A stretch of DNA of 64,000 bases from Psychrobacillus sp042944905 (GTDB lineage: Bacteria > Bacillota > Bacilli > Bacillales_A > Planococcaceae): the NCBI RefSeq assembly GCF_042944905.1, contig NZ_CP168496.1, forward strand, positions 1,922,001 to 1,986,000. The letters run 5' to 3'. Shown piece after piece: positions 35,750-45,112 of the stretch (position 1 is its first letter; every line of letters begins with the position of its first letter). A program made the position numbers and the translations under genes. The notes under the pieces are model-generated. The model was not told the DNA's origin, searched no databases, and saw only the letters and a list, made by a program, of their open reading frames with translations.

Positions 35750-36847
35750 TTATTTAATTCGTAATTCTGTTTCCTTATCGAAAAAGTGTGCTTTACTTAG
35801 ATCAAATGCCAAGTCAATTGTTTCACCCGCCACAACGTTGAAACGTGAGTCAATTCTTGCAACAAAGTCTTGGTCATTCACTTTAGAATAAAGTACAATT
35901 TCTGAGCCCATTAACTCTGCAACTTCAATGGATGCTTTGATTTTAGTATCCTGAGAAAAATCAAGGAATACTGGTTCATCATGAATATCTTCTGGACGAA
36001 TGCCAAGAATGATATCTTTCCCTTCATAACCTTGATCACGAAGCAATTTCAGTTTCCCTTCAGGAACCAGAACTTTTACATCTCCCATGACAAAATAATT
36101 CTCTACTATTTTTCCGTTTAAGAAGTTCATCGCAGGAGAACCGATAAATCCTCCTACAAAAACATTGTTAGGCTCATCGTAAACTTCCTTAGGTGCTCCA
36201 ACTTGTTGAATAAAACCATCTTTCATTACTACAAGTCGAGTTGCCATGGTCATTGCTTCCGTTTGATCATGCGTTACATAAATGGTAGTTGTTTGCAAAC
36301 GTCTGTGTAGTTTTTGGATCTCCGTACGCATTTGAACACGCAACTTTGCATCTAAGTTCGATAATGGCTCATCCATTAAGAATACTTCTGCGTCTCGAAC
36401 AATAGCACGTCCTAAAGCAACACGCTGGCGCTGACCTCCTGAAAGGGCCTTTGGTTTACGATTTAAAAGTTCCTCAAGTCCCAAAATTTTAGCAGCATTA
36501 TCAACACGCTTTTTTATTTCATCTTTTTTAAATTTACGAAGCTTTAAACCAAATGCCATGTTATCGTATACGTTCATATGAGGGTATAGTGCATAGTTTT
36601 GGAAAACCATTGCAATATTTCGCTCTTTTGGTGGAACATCATTCACTCTTTTTTCACCAATGAAAAGGTCGCCTTCTGATATTTCCTCCAAACCAGCAAT
36701 CATTCTTAGTGTAGTTGATTTCCCACAACCTGATGGTCCAACTAATACTAAGAATTCTTTGTCTCTAATCTCTAGATTAAAGTCTTGTACAGAAACTACA
36801 TCTTTATCATAAACTTTTTTTATGTTTACCAATTTCAAGTCTGCCAT
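35750..36847 (-). CDS. msmX: Carbohydrate ABC importer ATPase, MsmX/MalK family
   Basis: A 365-residue ATPase for binding-protein-dependent sugar importers. Walker A is GPSGCGKST (residues 37-45), the Q-loop is VFQNYALYPHM, the signature is LSGGQRQRVALGRAI and Walker B is VFLMDEPLSNLDA. The C-terminal third is the TOBE/regulatory domain (GIRPEDIHDEPVF). It stands alone, like Bacillus MsmX, which energises several importers. Two importers in this window lack an ATPase and are candidate partners (inference). AGGGGGATT precedes the ATG, and a cre site lies in the leader. Confidence 0.92.
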   Translation of the reverse strand: MADLKLVNIKKVYDKDVVSVQDFNLEIRDKEFLVLVGPSGCGKSTTLRMIAGLEEISEGDLFIGEKRVNDVPPKERNIAMVFQNYALYPHMNVYDNMAFGLKLRKFKKDEIKKRVDNAAKILGLEELLNRKPKALSGGQRQRVALGRAIVRDAEVFLMDEPLSNLDAKLRVQMRTEIQKLHRRLQTTTIYVTHDQTEAMTMATRLVVMKDGFIQQVGAPKEVYDEPNNVFVGGFIGSPAMNFLNGKIVENYFVMGDVKVLVPEGKLKLLRDQGYEGKDIILGIRPEDIHDEPVFLDFSQDTKIKASIEVAELMGSEIVLYSKVNDQDFVARIDSRFNVVAGETIDLAFDLSKAHFFDKETELRIK

Positions 36848-36860
36848 ATGAATCCCCCTA

Positions 36861-36874
36861 TGTAAGTGCTTTCA
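36861..36874. promoter_or_regulatory. cre site upstream of msmX
   Basis: TGTAAGTGCTTTCA fits the CcpA consensus TGWAANCGNTNWCA at all positions but one (T for C in the centre). It lies 14-27 bp before the start codon, where bound CcpA would block transcription. Confidence 0.65.
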
Positions 36875-36989
36875 CTAACTATTAAAAGTATATAATATTT
36901 ACTCAATTCGGATAATGGTAAATATGCACAAAGATTTGCTCATTTTGGGTGCATGTTTACCAGGAAAAATTTGGCGCATTTAAACTGCG

Positions 36990-37880
36990 TCACTTTCTAG
37001 CTAAAAATGCTAAGTAAACTGCCATTGCATGGTGAAATTGACGTACATCAATTCCCGTTTTTTCAAAAAAGCGATCTAATCGATATTGAAGACTATTTCG
37101 ATGCATATGTAAAACTTTTGAAGTCTCTGAGATATTTAAATTACATTGAAAAAACACTTCGATCATTTTCAATGTTTCTTCATCCGTCAGTGTTTCTTGT
37201 AAAATAGTTTGGCTAATATCGGAACGTAAGTCTGGTTCTGTTTGATTAATAAGTAGAAATGGTAATGCATCAATATACGTAACTACTGTCTTATTCGAAT
37301 AGATAAATACTTTCTTGGCTACATTTGTTAATGATTGATAGTGCTGTGCTACATCTTTCAAATTTTTCTTAAAGGGACCGACAAAAAAGTTAATTTTTAC
37401 ATATAAATCGCTCATTAGTATATCGATAATCTGTTCAAATGAAATACTATCTTCATAGATTGTTTGTTCTTCTATAATGACCCCTTCATGCCCATTTTCC
37501 CACAAAATAGATACTTGTTTTGCAAAAAGCTCCTGTATCACTTCTTTGAATAAAATAGGATCAATTTGATTCTTTTGGATGGAGAAATAGACAAAACGAT
37601 AAGAATTACTCGATTTGAATTCAGCGTCAGCACTTGATTCAGTAGAGTAAATTACTTCTCTCCACTTTTTTTCTTCCAATGTAGGAATCGGAAATTGTAT
37701 ATGGTAAGGCAATAAAAAAGTAGTTAATAACGAAATATCTTTGGCGGTTAATTCCTCTTCATAAAACCCGATAATCTCATTTTTATCTGTCGTAAACCAT
37801 TTATAGTTACTATCTAAATCATCAAATCCCGCTGTATATATACATAGTGAAGGGTATATTTTGCGTAATTGATTGATCAT
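36990..37880 (-). CDS. PucR/CdaR-type transcriptional regulator
   Basis: A 296-residue regulator. The last ~60 residues are the PucR-type helix-turn-helix (NISETSKVLHMHRNSLQYRLDRF, then GIDVRQFHHAMAVYLA). The N-terminal 230 residues are a sensor-like region without a recognisable catalytic motif. I start it at ATG 37880 (MINQLRKIYP), correctly spaced from AAAGAGGTG; an upstream in-frame start would run across that ribosome site. Relatives control carboxylate or purine use, but no target is evident here. It is between msmX and argH. Confidence 0.8.
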   Translation of the reverse strand: MINQLRKIYPSLCIYTAGFDDLDSNYKWFTTDKNEIIGFYEEELTAKDISLLTTFLLPYHIQFPIPTLEEKKWREVIYSTESSADAEFKSSNSYRFVYFSIQKNQIDPILFKEVIQELFAKQVSILWENGHEGVIIEEQTIYEDSISFEQIIDILMSDLYVKINFFVGPFKKNLKDVAQHYQSLTNVAKKVFIYSNKTVVTYIDALPFLLINQTEPDLRSDISQTILQETLTDEETLKMIEVFFQCNLNISETSKVLHMHRNSLQYRLDRFFEKTGIDVRQFHHAMAVYLAFLARK

Positions 37881-37965
37881 AGAAACACCTCTTTCTTTTA
37901 CCAAGGGTTTTAATAGATAATTGTATCTATCATAATGTTACCATATTCATTTTTAGATAGATAAA

Positions 37966-38008
37966 AAAACTGCAGACAACATCGTAATCAACGAGTGTCT
38001 ACAGTTTT
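37966..38008. terminator. Terminator after argH, possibly bidirectional
   Basis: AAAAACTGCAGACA and TGTCTACAGTTTTT pair with one mismatch; A-runs on one side and T-runs on the other allow use in both directions. It is 3 bp beyond the argH stop. Confidence 0.8.
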
Positions 38009-38010
38009 TA

Positions 38011-39384
38011 TTATTCTAAAAATTTCTTTGCTTCTTCAATTTGGAGTTGTACTTGTTCAAAACCTGTTCCACCAAGGGAATTTCTTCTTTTGACAGCAGC
38101 TATTGGTGATAATACGTCGAAAATATCAGACTGGATTAAACTACTTGCTTCTTGCAAATCTTCTAGTGGAAGATCTAATAAGAAGTATCCACGTTGGATA
38201 CATAAGAATACTAGCTTTCCTGTGACTTCATGCGCTTCGCGGAATGGAAGTCCCTTTGCTGCAAGATAATCAGCAAGTTCAGTCGCATTTGAAAAGTCTT
38301 TGTGTACGGTATCGTGTAGACGTTCTTTATGGACATTCATTGTGCGAACCATTCCTTCAAATATTTTCAACGATCCAACAATTGTAAGCACCGTATCGAA
38401 CATACCTTCTTTGTCTTCTTGCATATCTTTATTGTAAGCAAGAGGCAATCCTTTAATTACAGTAAGTAAGCCCATCAAGTTCCCATAAACACGACCTGTT
38501 TTTCCACGGATTAACTCTGCCATATCAGGGTTTTTCTTTTGAGGCATAATACTAGAGCCAGTTGAGAAGGAATCATCTAACTCAATAAAGTTAAACTCTG
38601 CGCTTGACCATAAAATGATTTCTTCAGCAAAGCGAGATAAATGCGCCATTAACATAGAAGAATTACTTAAAAACTCCACGATGAAATCTCGATCACTTAC
38701 CGCATCCATGCTATTTGCATAAACATTCGAAAAACCAAGATATTCTGCTGAAAGCTTACGATCAATTGGGAAAGTCGTTCCCGCTAAAGCTCCAGCTCCA
38801 AGTGGTGAAATATCAATACGTTTAATCGAATCCTGAAAACGCTCTTTATCTCGATTAAGCATCCAGAAGTATGCCATTAAATGATGAGCAAACGAAATTG
38901 GCTGTGCACGTTGTAAATGGGTATATCCAGGTGCAAGTGTTTCCACATGGATTTCTGCTTGTGCCACAAGTGTTTTTTGAAAAAGCTCGATTAACTCAAT
39001 TATTTCTCTTACTCTATTTTTCAAATATAGATGCATATCGGTTGCTACTTGATCGTTTCGACTACGGCCAGTGTGCAGTTTCCCACCGACAGGTCCGATT
39101 AAATCAATCAGCATTTTCTCTAAATTTAAGTGAATATCTTCATTTGTAACTAAAAACTTTAATGCATTGTCGGCAGCTAGTTTCTTTAAGTGCTCTAAAC
39201 CATCGAGAATTTGAAGGACATCTTCCTTTGGCAAAATACTACATGCCCCAAGCATTTTTACATGCGCAATACTACCATCTAAATCCTCCATTACTAATGT
39301 TTGGTCGAAACTAATAGAAGCTCCAAAATCGTCTACCCATTGTTCTGCAGATTTTTGGAATCTTCCACCCCAAAGTTTGGTCAT
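38011..39384 (-). CDS. argH: Argininosuccinate lyase
   Basis: A 457-residue cytoplasmic lyase that splits argininosuccinate into arginine and fumarate, the last arginine-biosynthesis step. Key segments are KLWGGRF at the start, TGRSRNDQVATDMHLYL, GYTHLQRAQPISFAHH and the fumarase/aspartase-family signature SSIMPQKKNPD. The start overlaps the argG stop by 4 bp, so both are one operon. The length is complete. Confidence 0.97.
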   Translation of the reverse strand: MTKLWGGRFQKSAEQWVDDFGASISFDQTLVMEDLDGSIAHVKMLGACSILPKEDVLQILDGLEHLKKLAADNALKFLVTNEDIHLNLEKMLIDLIGPVGGKLHTGRSRNDQVATDMHLYLKNRVREIIELIELFQKTLVAQAEIHVETLAPGYTHLQRAQPISFAHHLMAYFWMLNRDKERFQDSIKRIDISPLGAGALAGTTFPIDRKLSAEYLGFSNVYANSMDAVSDRDFIVEFLSNSSMLMAHLSRFAEEIILWSSAEFNFIELDDSFSTGSSIMPQKKNPDMAELIRGKTGRVYGNLMGLLTVIKGLPLAYNKDMQEDKEGMFDTVLTIVGSLKIFEGMVRTMNVHKERLHDTVHKDFSNATELADYLAAKGLPFREAHEVTGKLVFLCIQRGYFLLDLPLEDLQEASSLIQSDIFDVLSPIAAVKRRNSLGGTGFEQVQLQIEEAKKFLE

Positions 39385-40589
39385 GCTTTCACCTTCTCCG
39401 CTTTCTGATTAACCATTGCGTGAACTTTTGTTGGAAGACCCCAAAGCTCGATAAATCCAACTGCTGATGCATGATTAAATTCATCATCCGCTGTATAAGT
39501 AGCAAGTTTTTCATCATATAGAGAGTTTGGAGATTTACGTCCTTCTACAATTGCATGTCCTTTAAATAACTTCACACGAACTGTACCATTTACATATAGT
39601 TGCGTTTCTTTTAAGAATGCTTCTAAAGCGGCTCTTAATGGGGAGAACCAAAGACCTTCATAAATAAGTTCCGTTAGCTTTTTCTCCATTACTGGTTTAA
39701 AGTGAGCCAATTCTTTTACTAATGTAATATCTTCTAATTCTTTATGAGCAAGTAATAATGTATGGGCACCTGGAATTTCGTATACTTCACGAGATTTAAT
39801 CCCAACAAGTCGGTTTTCTACGTGATCGATACGACCAACTCCGTGCTTACCTGCTAAATCATTTAATTTTAATATTAATTCGTATAGTTTATACTCAACA
39901 CCATCAAGCGCAACTGGGACACCATTTTTAAATTCTATTTCAATTATATCTGCAGTGTCAGGAGCATCTTCTAAAGCAACCGTTAACTCATATGCATCTG
40001 CTGGAGGTGCTGCCCATGGATCTTCTAAAATACCACATTCATTTGCACGTCCCCAAAGGTTTTGGTCAATAGAAAATGGACTATCTAGATTAATCGGTAT
40101 CGGAATGTTTTTCTCCTTTGCGTATGCAATTTCTTCTTCTCGACTCCAGCTCCACTCACGAACAGGTGCAATTACTTCTAAACTTGGATTCAAAGCTTTA
40201 ATAGAAACCTCAAAACGAACTTGGTCGTTTCCCTTACCTGTACAACCATGAGCTACAGCAGTTGCTCCAGTTTGTTCTGCAATTTCCACTAACTTTTTAG
40301 AGATCAATGGGCGAGATAGTGCAGAAACAAGTGGGTATTTATTCTCATACCATGTATGAGCTTGTAAAGAAACTAATGCATATTCATTCGCAAATTCTTC
40401 TCTTGCATCAATCATATAACTTTCGATAGCACCAACTTCAAGTGCTTTGTTTTTTACGAATGCTAAATCTTTGCCCTCTCCAACGTCTAAACAGACTGCA
40501 ACGACGTCATATCCCTCGTCTTTCAACCATGTAATTGCTACGGAAGTATCTAGTCCACCTGAATATGCTAAAACGACTTTTTTATTCAT
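39381..40589 (-). CDS. argG: Argininosuccinate synthase
   Basis: A 402-residue enzyme that ligates citrulline and aspartate with ATP. The PP-loop is AYSGGLDTSVA (residues 8-18), and AHGCTGKGNDQVRFE, SPFSIDQNLWGR and GRKSPNSLYDEKLATY are conserved. GGGGGAATATT precedes the ATG. It is the first gene of argG-argH, with an ARG-box-like sequence upstream, so repression by arginine through ArgR is expected (inference). Confidence 0.97.
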   Translation of the reverse strand: MNKKVVLAYSGGLDTSVAITWLKDEGYDVVAVCLDVGEGKDLAFVKNKALEVGAIESYMIDAREEFANEYALVSLQAHTWYENKYPLVSALSRPLISKKLVEIAEQTGATAVAHGCTGKGNDQVRFEVSIKALNPSLEVIAPVREWSWSREEEIAYAKEKNIPIPINLDSPFSIDQNLWGRANECGILEDPWAAPPADAYELTVALEDAPDTADIIEIEFKNGVPVALDGVEYKLYELILKLNDLAGKHGVGRIDHVENRLVGIKSREVYEIPGAHTLLLAHKELEDITLVKELAHFKPVMEKKLTELIYEGLWFSPLRAALEAFLKETQLYVNGTVRVKLFKGHAIVEGRKSPNSLYDEKLATYTADDEFNHASAVGFIELWGLPTKVHAMVNQKAEKVKA

Positions 40590-40612
40590 TTAATATTCCC
40601 CCAATGTATTAT

Positions 40613-40630
40613 TATGCGTTACTTTAGTAT
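40613..40630. promoter_or_regulatory. ARG-box-like sequence upstream of argG
   Basis: AATGTATTATTATGCGTT resembles the ArgR/AhrC 18-bp half-site pattern (TGNAT, four W, ATNCA-like). A second, weaker copy (TGCATAAATACA) lies about 25 bp further upstream. By-eye match only. Confidence 0.4.
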
Positions 40631-40769
40631 TAATATACACAATGTAACATGAGTGGATGCATAAATACAACTAATAATTTATAATTATGAGGAGTAATTT
40701 CTATTGTAAAACAGTTTAATTGATTTCATCTAAAGTTAAAAAGATAATAGAAGAAAGGAGCGTGTTGGA

Positions 40770-41789
40770 ATGTCGAATTTATTTTCACCTATTACACTAA
40801 AAGGTCTTACATTAAAGAATAAAGTTGTAATGGCCCCTATGTGTCAGTATTCAGTAGAAGCAAAAGATGGTGCCCCAAATGATTGGCATTATGTACATTA
40901 TGTTTCTAGAGCAGTTGGGGGAACAGGACTTATTATTGTAGAAATGACAGACGTGGAGCCAGACGGAAGAATTACTGATTTCGATTTGGGTCTATGGTCA
41001 GATGAGCAAATTCCTGCATATGAAAGAATCGTCCATGAAGTACATAAATATGACGCAAAAATAGGCATTCAAATTGCACATGCCGGCAGAAAAGCAACAG
41101 ATGCTAAGCAACCTGTTGGCTCATCTGATATTCCCGTAGATGTAGATTGGAAGATACCAAGAGCACTTACAACCGAAGAAGTTCAAGCAATGGTTGGAAA
41201 ATATAAAGAAGCTGCAAGGCGTGCGGTTTCAGCAGGTTTCGATACGATTGAACTCCACGGAGCACATGGTTATTTAATCCATCAATTCCACTCACCAGCG
41301 ATTAATAATAGAACCGATGAATATGGAAAAGACTTGTCCAAATTTGGAGTAGAAGTGATTCAAGCAGTTCGAAGTGTTATGCCTTTAGAAATGCCACTCC
41401 TATTCCGCATATCAGCTGTTGAGTATATGGACAATGGATACGGACTAGAGCATTCATTAGAAATTGCTAAAAAGTATAAAGATGCTGGAGTGGATGTATT
41501 CCATGTTTCAAGTGGTGGTGAAGCAACTCCAGGTAAAATAAAACCAGCAAACACTCCCGGATACCAAGTTCCGTTTGCTCAAGCATACAAGGAAGCATTG
41601 AATGTTCCAGTGATTGCGGTAGGCATACTAGAAGATCCGAATCTTGCAGAAAAAGTAATCGAAGCAGGCGACGCTGACCTAGTCGCTATTGGAAGAGGTA
41701 TGTTAAAAGATCCATATTGGGCACTTCATGCAGAAGAAGTGATTACCGGAAAAACAAACCCTCCAACACCTTATAAAAGAGGATTTTAA
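40770..41789 (+). CDS. namA: NADPH dehydrogenase, old yellow enzyme family
   Basis: A 339-residue FMN-dependent ene-reductase of the YqjM/NamA class. It opens LFSPITLKGLTLKNKVVMAPMCQYS with the redox-tuning cysteine of this class. IQIAHAGRKA and ELHGAHGYLIHQFHSP carry FMN and substrate ligands, and GRGMLKDP closes the barrel. The ATG follows AAAGGAGCG. It has its own terminator and no co-directional partner; it probably reduces electrophilic unsaturated carbonyls. Confidence 0.94.
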   Translation: MSNLFSPITLKGLTLKNKVVMAPMCQYSVEAKDGAPNDWHYVHYVSRAVGGTGLIIVEMTDVEPDGRITDFDLGLWSDEQIPAYERIVHEVHKYDAKIGIQIAHAGRKATDAKQPVGSSDIPVDVDWKIPRALTTEEVQAMVGKYKEAARRAVSAGFDTIELHGAHGYLIHQFHSPAINNRTDEYGKDLSKFGVEVIQAVRSVMPLEMPLLFRISAVEYMDNGYGLEHSLEIAKKYKDAGVDVFHVSSGGEATPGKIKPANTPGYQVPFAQAYKEALNVPVIAVGILEDPNLAEKVIEAGDADLVAIGRGMLKDPYWALHAEEVITGKTNPPTPYKRGF

Positions 41790-41799
41790 GAAAGCAGAA

Positions 41800-41853
41800 A
41801 ATAGTAAACCACCCTATTGCTAGCTAGGTTCAAGGGCGGTTTACTTTTTTTTT
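41800..41853 (+). terminator. Terminator after namA
   Basis: AGTAAACCACCCT and AGGGCGGTTTACT pair with one mismatch around an 18-base loop, with ten T residues following. Confidence 0.85.
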
Positions 41854-41893
41854 TCAAAAAGGACTTTATTTTGTAAGACTTTATAAAAAAAAT

Positions 41894-42343
41894 TTAATCA
41901 TTCTCAACAGCTTTCATTTGTGTGTATTCAATTAGCGAGATCTTCATTTTTGAATTTCCTTCTTCATACCTGTCTTCAGTGTATAGATTCGGAACATCTA
42001 TTCTAATATCTATTAAATCCAACTCATCACCATTGGCATCCTCTTTTTCATTCTCAAGTCTAACTGCCAACTTCATCTTATACCAAAACTCAGATTTCTT
42101 TTTAGTATGATCTACTATTAAACCTACTTTTAAAACTTTAGAAACTTCCCACTGCATTTGTTTTCCGTATTTATCCTTTATCATTGTATTGATGTCTGGT
42201 TCAATTAAAGTTAATAAAATATCCTCACTTGTTGCATAAGTATTTTTGACGATCCTTCCAGCTTCTGTGACTTCTGAACTTGCTAAATTACTAACTGAAA
42301 AAGTTAATAAAATGATAAGAAAAAAACTACTTATCCTTTTCAT
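41894..42343 (-). CDS. DUF3888 secreted protein
   Basis: A 149-residue protein with a cleavable-type signal (MKRISSFFLIILLTFSVSNLA) and a domain I recognise as DUF3888-like (SEDILLTLIEPDINTMIKDKYG, then VGLIVDHTKKKSEFWYKMKLAVRLEN). The function is unknown. The ATG follows AAAGAGGTG. It is probably exported to the cell surface or medium and has no partner gene. Confidence 0.75.
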   Translation of the reverse strand: MKRISSFFLIILLTFSVSNLASSEVTEAGRIVKNTYATSEDILLTLIEPDINTMIKDKYGKQMQWEVSKVLKVGLIVDHTKKKSEFWYKMKLAVRLENEKEDANGDELDLIDIRIDVPNLYTEDRYEEGNSKMKISLIEYTQMKAVEND

Positions 42344-42406
42344 AAAAGCACCTCTTTTTCAATTAAAGTGCCCCTTAAATCACTATATATTCTTCAAAAA
42401 CCTGTA

Positions 42407-42991
42407 CTATTTTATAAGAATCGAAAATGCAGTATACACTAATAGCAAAGCCATAATTATATTAAACTGATTTCTATAGGTAGATAAGAAGGTTTGAAAA
42501 ATCGAACCAAACATACTCCAACAGAACGTACTCATAAACCCAACAAAAGCTAGAAAAAGCGAAAAAAATAGTAAGATAAAATTAGAAGTGTGATACGGCA
42601 GGATGAAAGTGGATGTTGCAGTTATGCCATATAATATACCTTTTGGGTTTATGAATTGTAAAAGCATACCTGTTAAAAAACTGTTATTCTTGTCCACCTT
42701 ATTGTCCTGATCATTTGTTTTACTAGTAATAATTTTTGTCGCCAGATACAACATATAGATTGCACCCAGGATAGTCATAAAAAATTCAATTTTTGGAATG
42801 AAATTACCAAGCATAAGATTAAAATAGATACTCAATAACATGATGACAAAGAAACCTGCACCCACTCCTAAACAAAATCTTATTGTCTTTTTTAACCCGA
42901 ATTTGTTAGCAAATAACATTGCCATAATGTTATTGGGACCTGGTGTAAAACTTGTAACAAAAACAAATAGCAAAAATGATAATAAAGGCAA
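42407..42991 (-). CDS. LysE/RhtB-family amino-acid exporter
   Basis: A 194-residue membrane protein with about six helices. The LysE signature FTPGPNNIMAM is near residue 15, followed by GVGAGFFVIM and LLQFINPKGILYGI. I place the start at TTG 42991, after GGAAGGGGAG. A longer frame to 43123 would overlap the divergent regulator and add a non-conserved head. The divergent XRE-cupin regulator 110 bp away probably controls it. Confidence 0.88.
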   Translation of the reverse strand: MPLLSFLLFVFVTSFTPGPNNIMAMLFANKFGLKKTIRFCLGVGAGFFVIMLLSIYFNLMLGNFIPKIEFFMTILGAIYMLYLATKIITSKTNDQDNKVDKNNSFLTGMLLQFINPKGILYGITATSTFILPYHTSNFILLFFSLFLAFVGFMSTFCWSMFGSIFQTFLSTYRNQFNIIMALLLVYTAFSILIK

Positions 42992-43100
42992 ATTGAACTC
43001 CCCTTCCGCATTGTATGTTATAATGACTAAAATAGACACTATAACGATTTCCTTTTTATTGTACAACACGGACGTTATATTGTAAAAGAGGAGTGTAATT

Positions 43101-43655
43101 ATGGAAGAAATTAATCTTATCATTGCAAAAAACTTAAAAGCCTTTAGAGAAAGTAAGAAATTAAGTCTGGAAAAGGTAGCAGAATTAACTGGCGTTAGTA
43201 AAACGATGATCGGTCAAATAGAAAGGGGTGAATCTAGCCCTACGATTACAACTATTTGGAAAATAGCCAATGGGTTAAAAATTTCTTTTACCTCACTAAT
43301 AAATAGTCCGCAGCAAGATACAAAAGTTATTTTAAGAAGCGAAATTCAAGCATTATCTGAAGACAATGGAAAATATCGAGTCTATCCCAACTTTCCCTTT
43401 GAAGATGATAAGCGCTTTGAAGTTTATTCAGTCGAAATAGAAAAAGGTGGATTCCTGAGCGCTGATTCGCACAGAGAAGGAACAGAAGAATTTATTACAG
43501 TTTTTGAAGGGGAACTAACAGTACGTGTAAATAACACGGAATATACACTTAGAAATGGAGATTCTATTAGATTCAAGGCAGATAGACAACATGCCTATCA
43601 TAATTCAGGAGACATATTAACTCGATTAAGTATGATCTTATATTATCCAATCTAA
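43101..43655 (+). CDS. XRE-family regulator with C-terminal cupin
   Basis: A 184-residue regulator. The HTH covers about residues 9-63 (FRESKKLSLEKVAELTGVSKTMIGQIERGESSP). The C-terminal cupin senses a ligand (DSHREGTEEFITVFEGELTV, then GDSIRFKADRQHAYHN). It is divergent from a LysE exporter, a common regulator/target arrangement in which an amino acid is the effector (inference). AAGAGGAG precedes the ATG, and a terminator follows. Confidence 0.92.
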   Translation: MEEINLIIAKNLKAFRESKKLSLEKVAELTGVSKTMIGQIERGESSPTITTIWKIANGLKISFTSLINSPQQDTKVILRSEIQALSEDNGKYRVYPNFPFEDDKRFEVYSVEIEKGGFLSADSHREGTEEFITVFEGELTVRVNNTEYTLRNGDSIRFKADRQHAYHNSGDILTRLSMILYYPI

Positions 43656-43688
43656 AAAACCCGTTCGAAAAGAACTGGGTTTTTCAGC
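43654..43688 (+). terminator. Terminator after the XRE-cupin regulator
   Basis: AAAAAACCCGTTC and GAACTGGGTTTTT form the stem (one mismatch) around GAAAA, right at the regulator stop codon. Confidence 0.8.
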
Positions 43689-43790
43689 TGATTGTATTTA
43701 GGACTTGGTAGCAATGCACTTATTAAACGTCTAAACAGACTTTTAGTTGTACAAGAAAAAAGAGCTGTATTAACAACCATAGTTCTTCCG

Positions 43791-44894
43791 CTAAAATCCT
43801 CGTTTGTTGAAGAAGGTGAATGAATTATCTAAAGATAAATTTTCTAATTCGTTTAAGCATAATGTTAATCTATTCTTAATCATGTCCTTATCACCCATTT
43901 GTTGCAATGTCTTAGGGTCCAGTTCACTTTCAATTAATGTTTCATAGTGTTCATAAGCCTCTAATAATATCCACAAGATATATTCGTCCAATAAACATTT
44001 ATATAAATTCTCATTATCACTTATGTAACCGTTCATAAAACCGTCTGCAATTCTATTCAATATGCTAGAATTTTGATTATAAGCATGCTTTCGGTATCTT
44101 GATGCATTCGAATAGGCAGGAAGAAGGAATTTGTAACTAAAAACAAAATAACCAGCATATTTCAAATCGAAATCTAACCTTGGAAATGGGTCTATTAAAG
44201 AAACGTTATCTATATTAAAAATAATATTTTCTGGAGTTACATCTTGATTGACTAATGATATCTTTTGCACGTTTTTTCGCCTATTTTCAATTAAGTTTAC
44301 TATCTTATTTTCCACTATTTCGCGATTAAATGTTAAATCACTTGTAGTCAAACTATTTAATATACATAAATAAAAGTCGTTATCCTTTTGCCAAATGTAG
44401 TTGGTTTCTTGTTTCACCTTTCCTTCAAGGTATTTTCCGTTCCATATAATATTACCAAATCCCTGTATATCGGGATTTTTTCTGTGCATAACCTTAAAGA
44501 ATTCGCCTAACTCTTTTCCAATTGTAAATGCTTCAGAATCGCTTAGACATTGAAGTATTTTTCCTTTACCCATAAAACATTCTACGGTAAATACGGATGA
44601 TTCTTCCAGAAAATAGTCAAAAACAGAAGGGCAAATGTTAAAAGAACACTGATTAGCCTGTTGGTAATAAACCTTTGAAGATTCATATTCAGTAATCAAG
44701 TCAATCTCTTTATATGCTTGTAATTGCCCATATGCAATCTTTTTCCTAATTCTTAGTACAAGGTCCTTTTCTAAATTCCGTTCAATTTTATAGACATTAT
44801 GCCAAGCACCTTCACCAATTTTCGAAACATGCTCCATCTTTATATTTTCTAGTTCTAACTTTTCAATGGCATTCTTAAGATCATCATCTTTCAT
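43791..44894 (-). CDS. Aminoglycoside-phosphotransferase-like kinase
   Basis: A 367-residue protein-kinase-fold small-molecule kinase. The nucleotide-loop region reads GEGAWHNVYKI, LVLRIRK holds the ATP lysine, SLVNQDVTPENIIFN is the catalytic loop (N-Q-D in place of H-x-D) and VSLIDPFPRLDFD the metal aspartate. The substrate is unknown; the family includes antibiotic and metabolite kinases, and nothing marks it as a resistance gene. The start is ATG 44894 because AGAAAGGATAATAG is well spaced from it. It has no operon partner. Confidence 0.72.
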   Translation of the reverse strand: MKDDDLKNAIEKLELENIKMEHVSKIGEGAWHNVYKIERNLEKDLVLRIRKKIAYGQLQAYKEIDLITEYESSKVYYQQANQCSFNICPSVFDYFLEESSVFTVECFMGKGKILQCLSDSEAFTIGKELGEFFKVMHRKNPDIQGFGNIIWNGKYLEGKVKQETNYIWQKDNDFYLCILNSLTTSDLTFNREIVENKIVNLIENRRKNVQKISLVNQDVTPENIIFNIDNVSLIDPFPRLDFDLKYAGYFVFSYKFLLPAYSNASRYRKHAYNQNSSILNRIADGFMNGYISDNENLYKCLLDEYILWILLEAYEHYETLIESELDPKTLQQMGDKDMIKNRLTLCLNELENLSLDNSFTFFNKRGF

Positions 44895-45068
44895 TACTAT
44901 TATCCTTTCTATAAACGGTTTGTACATCTTCTAACCTGAAGCTTAAGTAAAATACCAGCAACCTCCCAGTTACTAAGAAAAGCGCAAGTGCCCTTTAAGT
45001 GCAACTTGTCTTTACTATTACCAGAGTGCTTTGGATGAAACATCGGCTACACTATTACCGCTACTGCT

Positions 45069-45112
45069 ATGGATCGTGAAGTGACTGCGTCACTTCACGA
45101 TCCATTTTTTTC
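45069..45112 (+). terminator. Orphan hairpin with T-run
   Basis: Seventeen bases at 45069-45085 pair perfectly with 45089-45105 around a TGC loop (core GGATCGTGAAGTGAC), followed by TTTTTTT. It has the form of a strong plus-strand terminator, but there is no plus-strand gene upstream; the transcript it would end is unknown. Confidence 0.6.

Noticed and set aside
43791..44894. Aminoglycoside resistance gene
   Set aside because: Only the general kinase fold is visible and the catalytic loop is atypical; no close resemblance to a resistance enzyme can be claimed.
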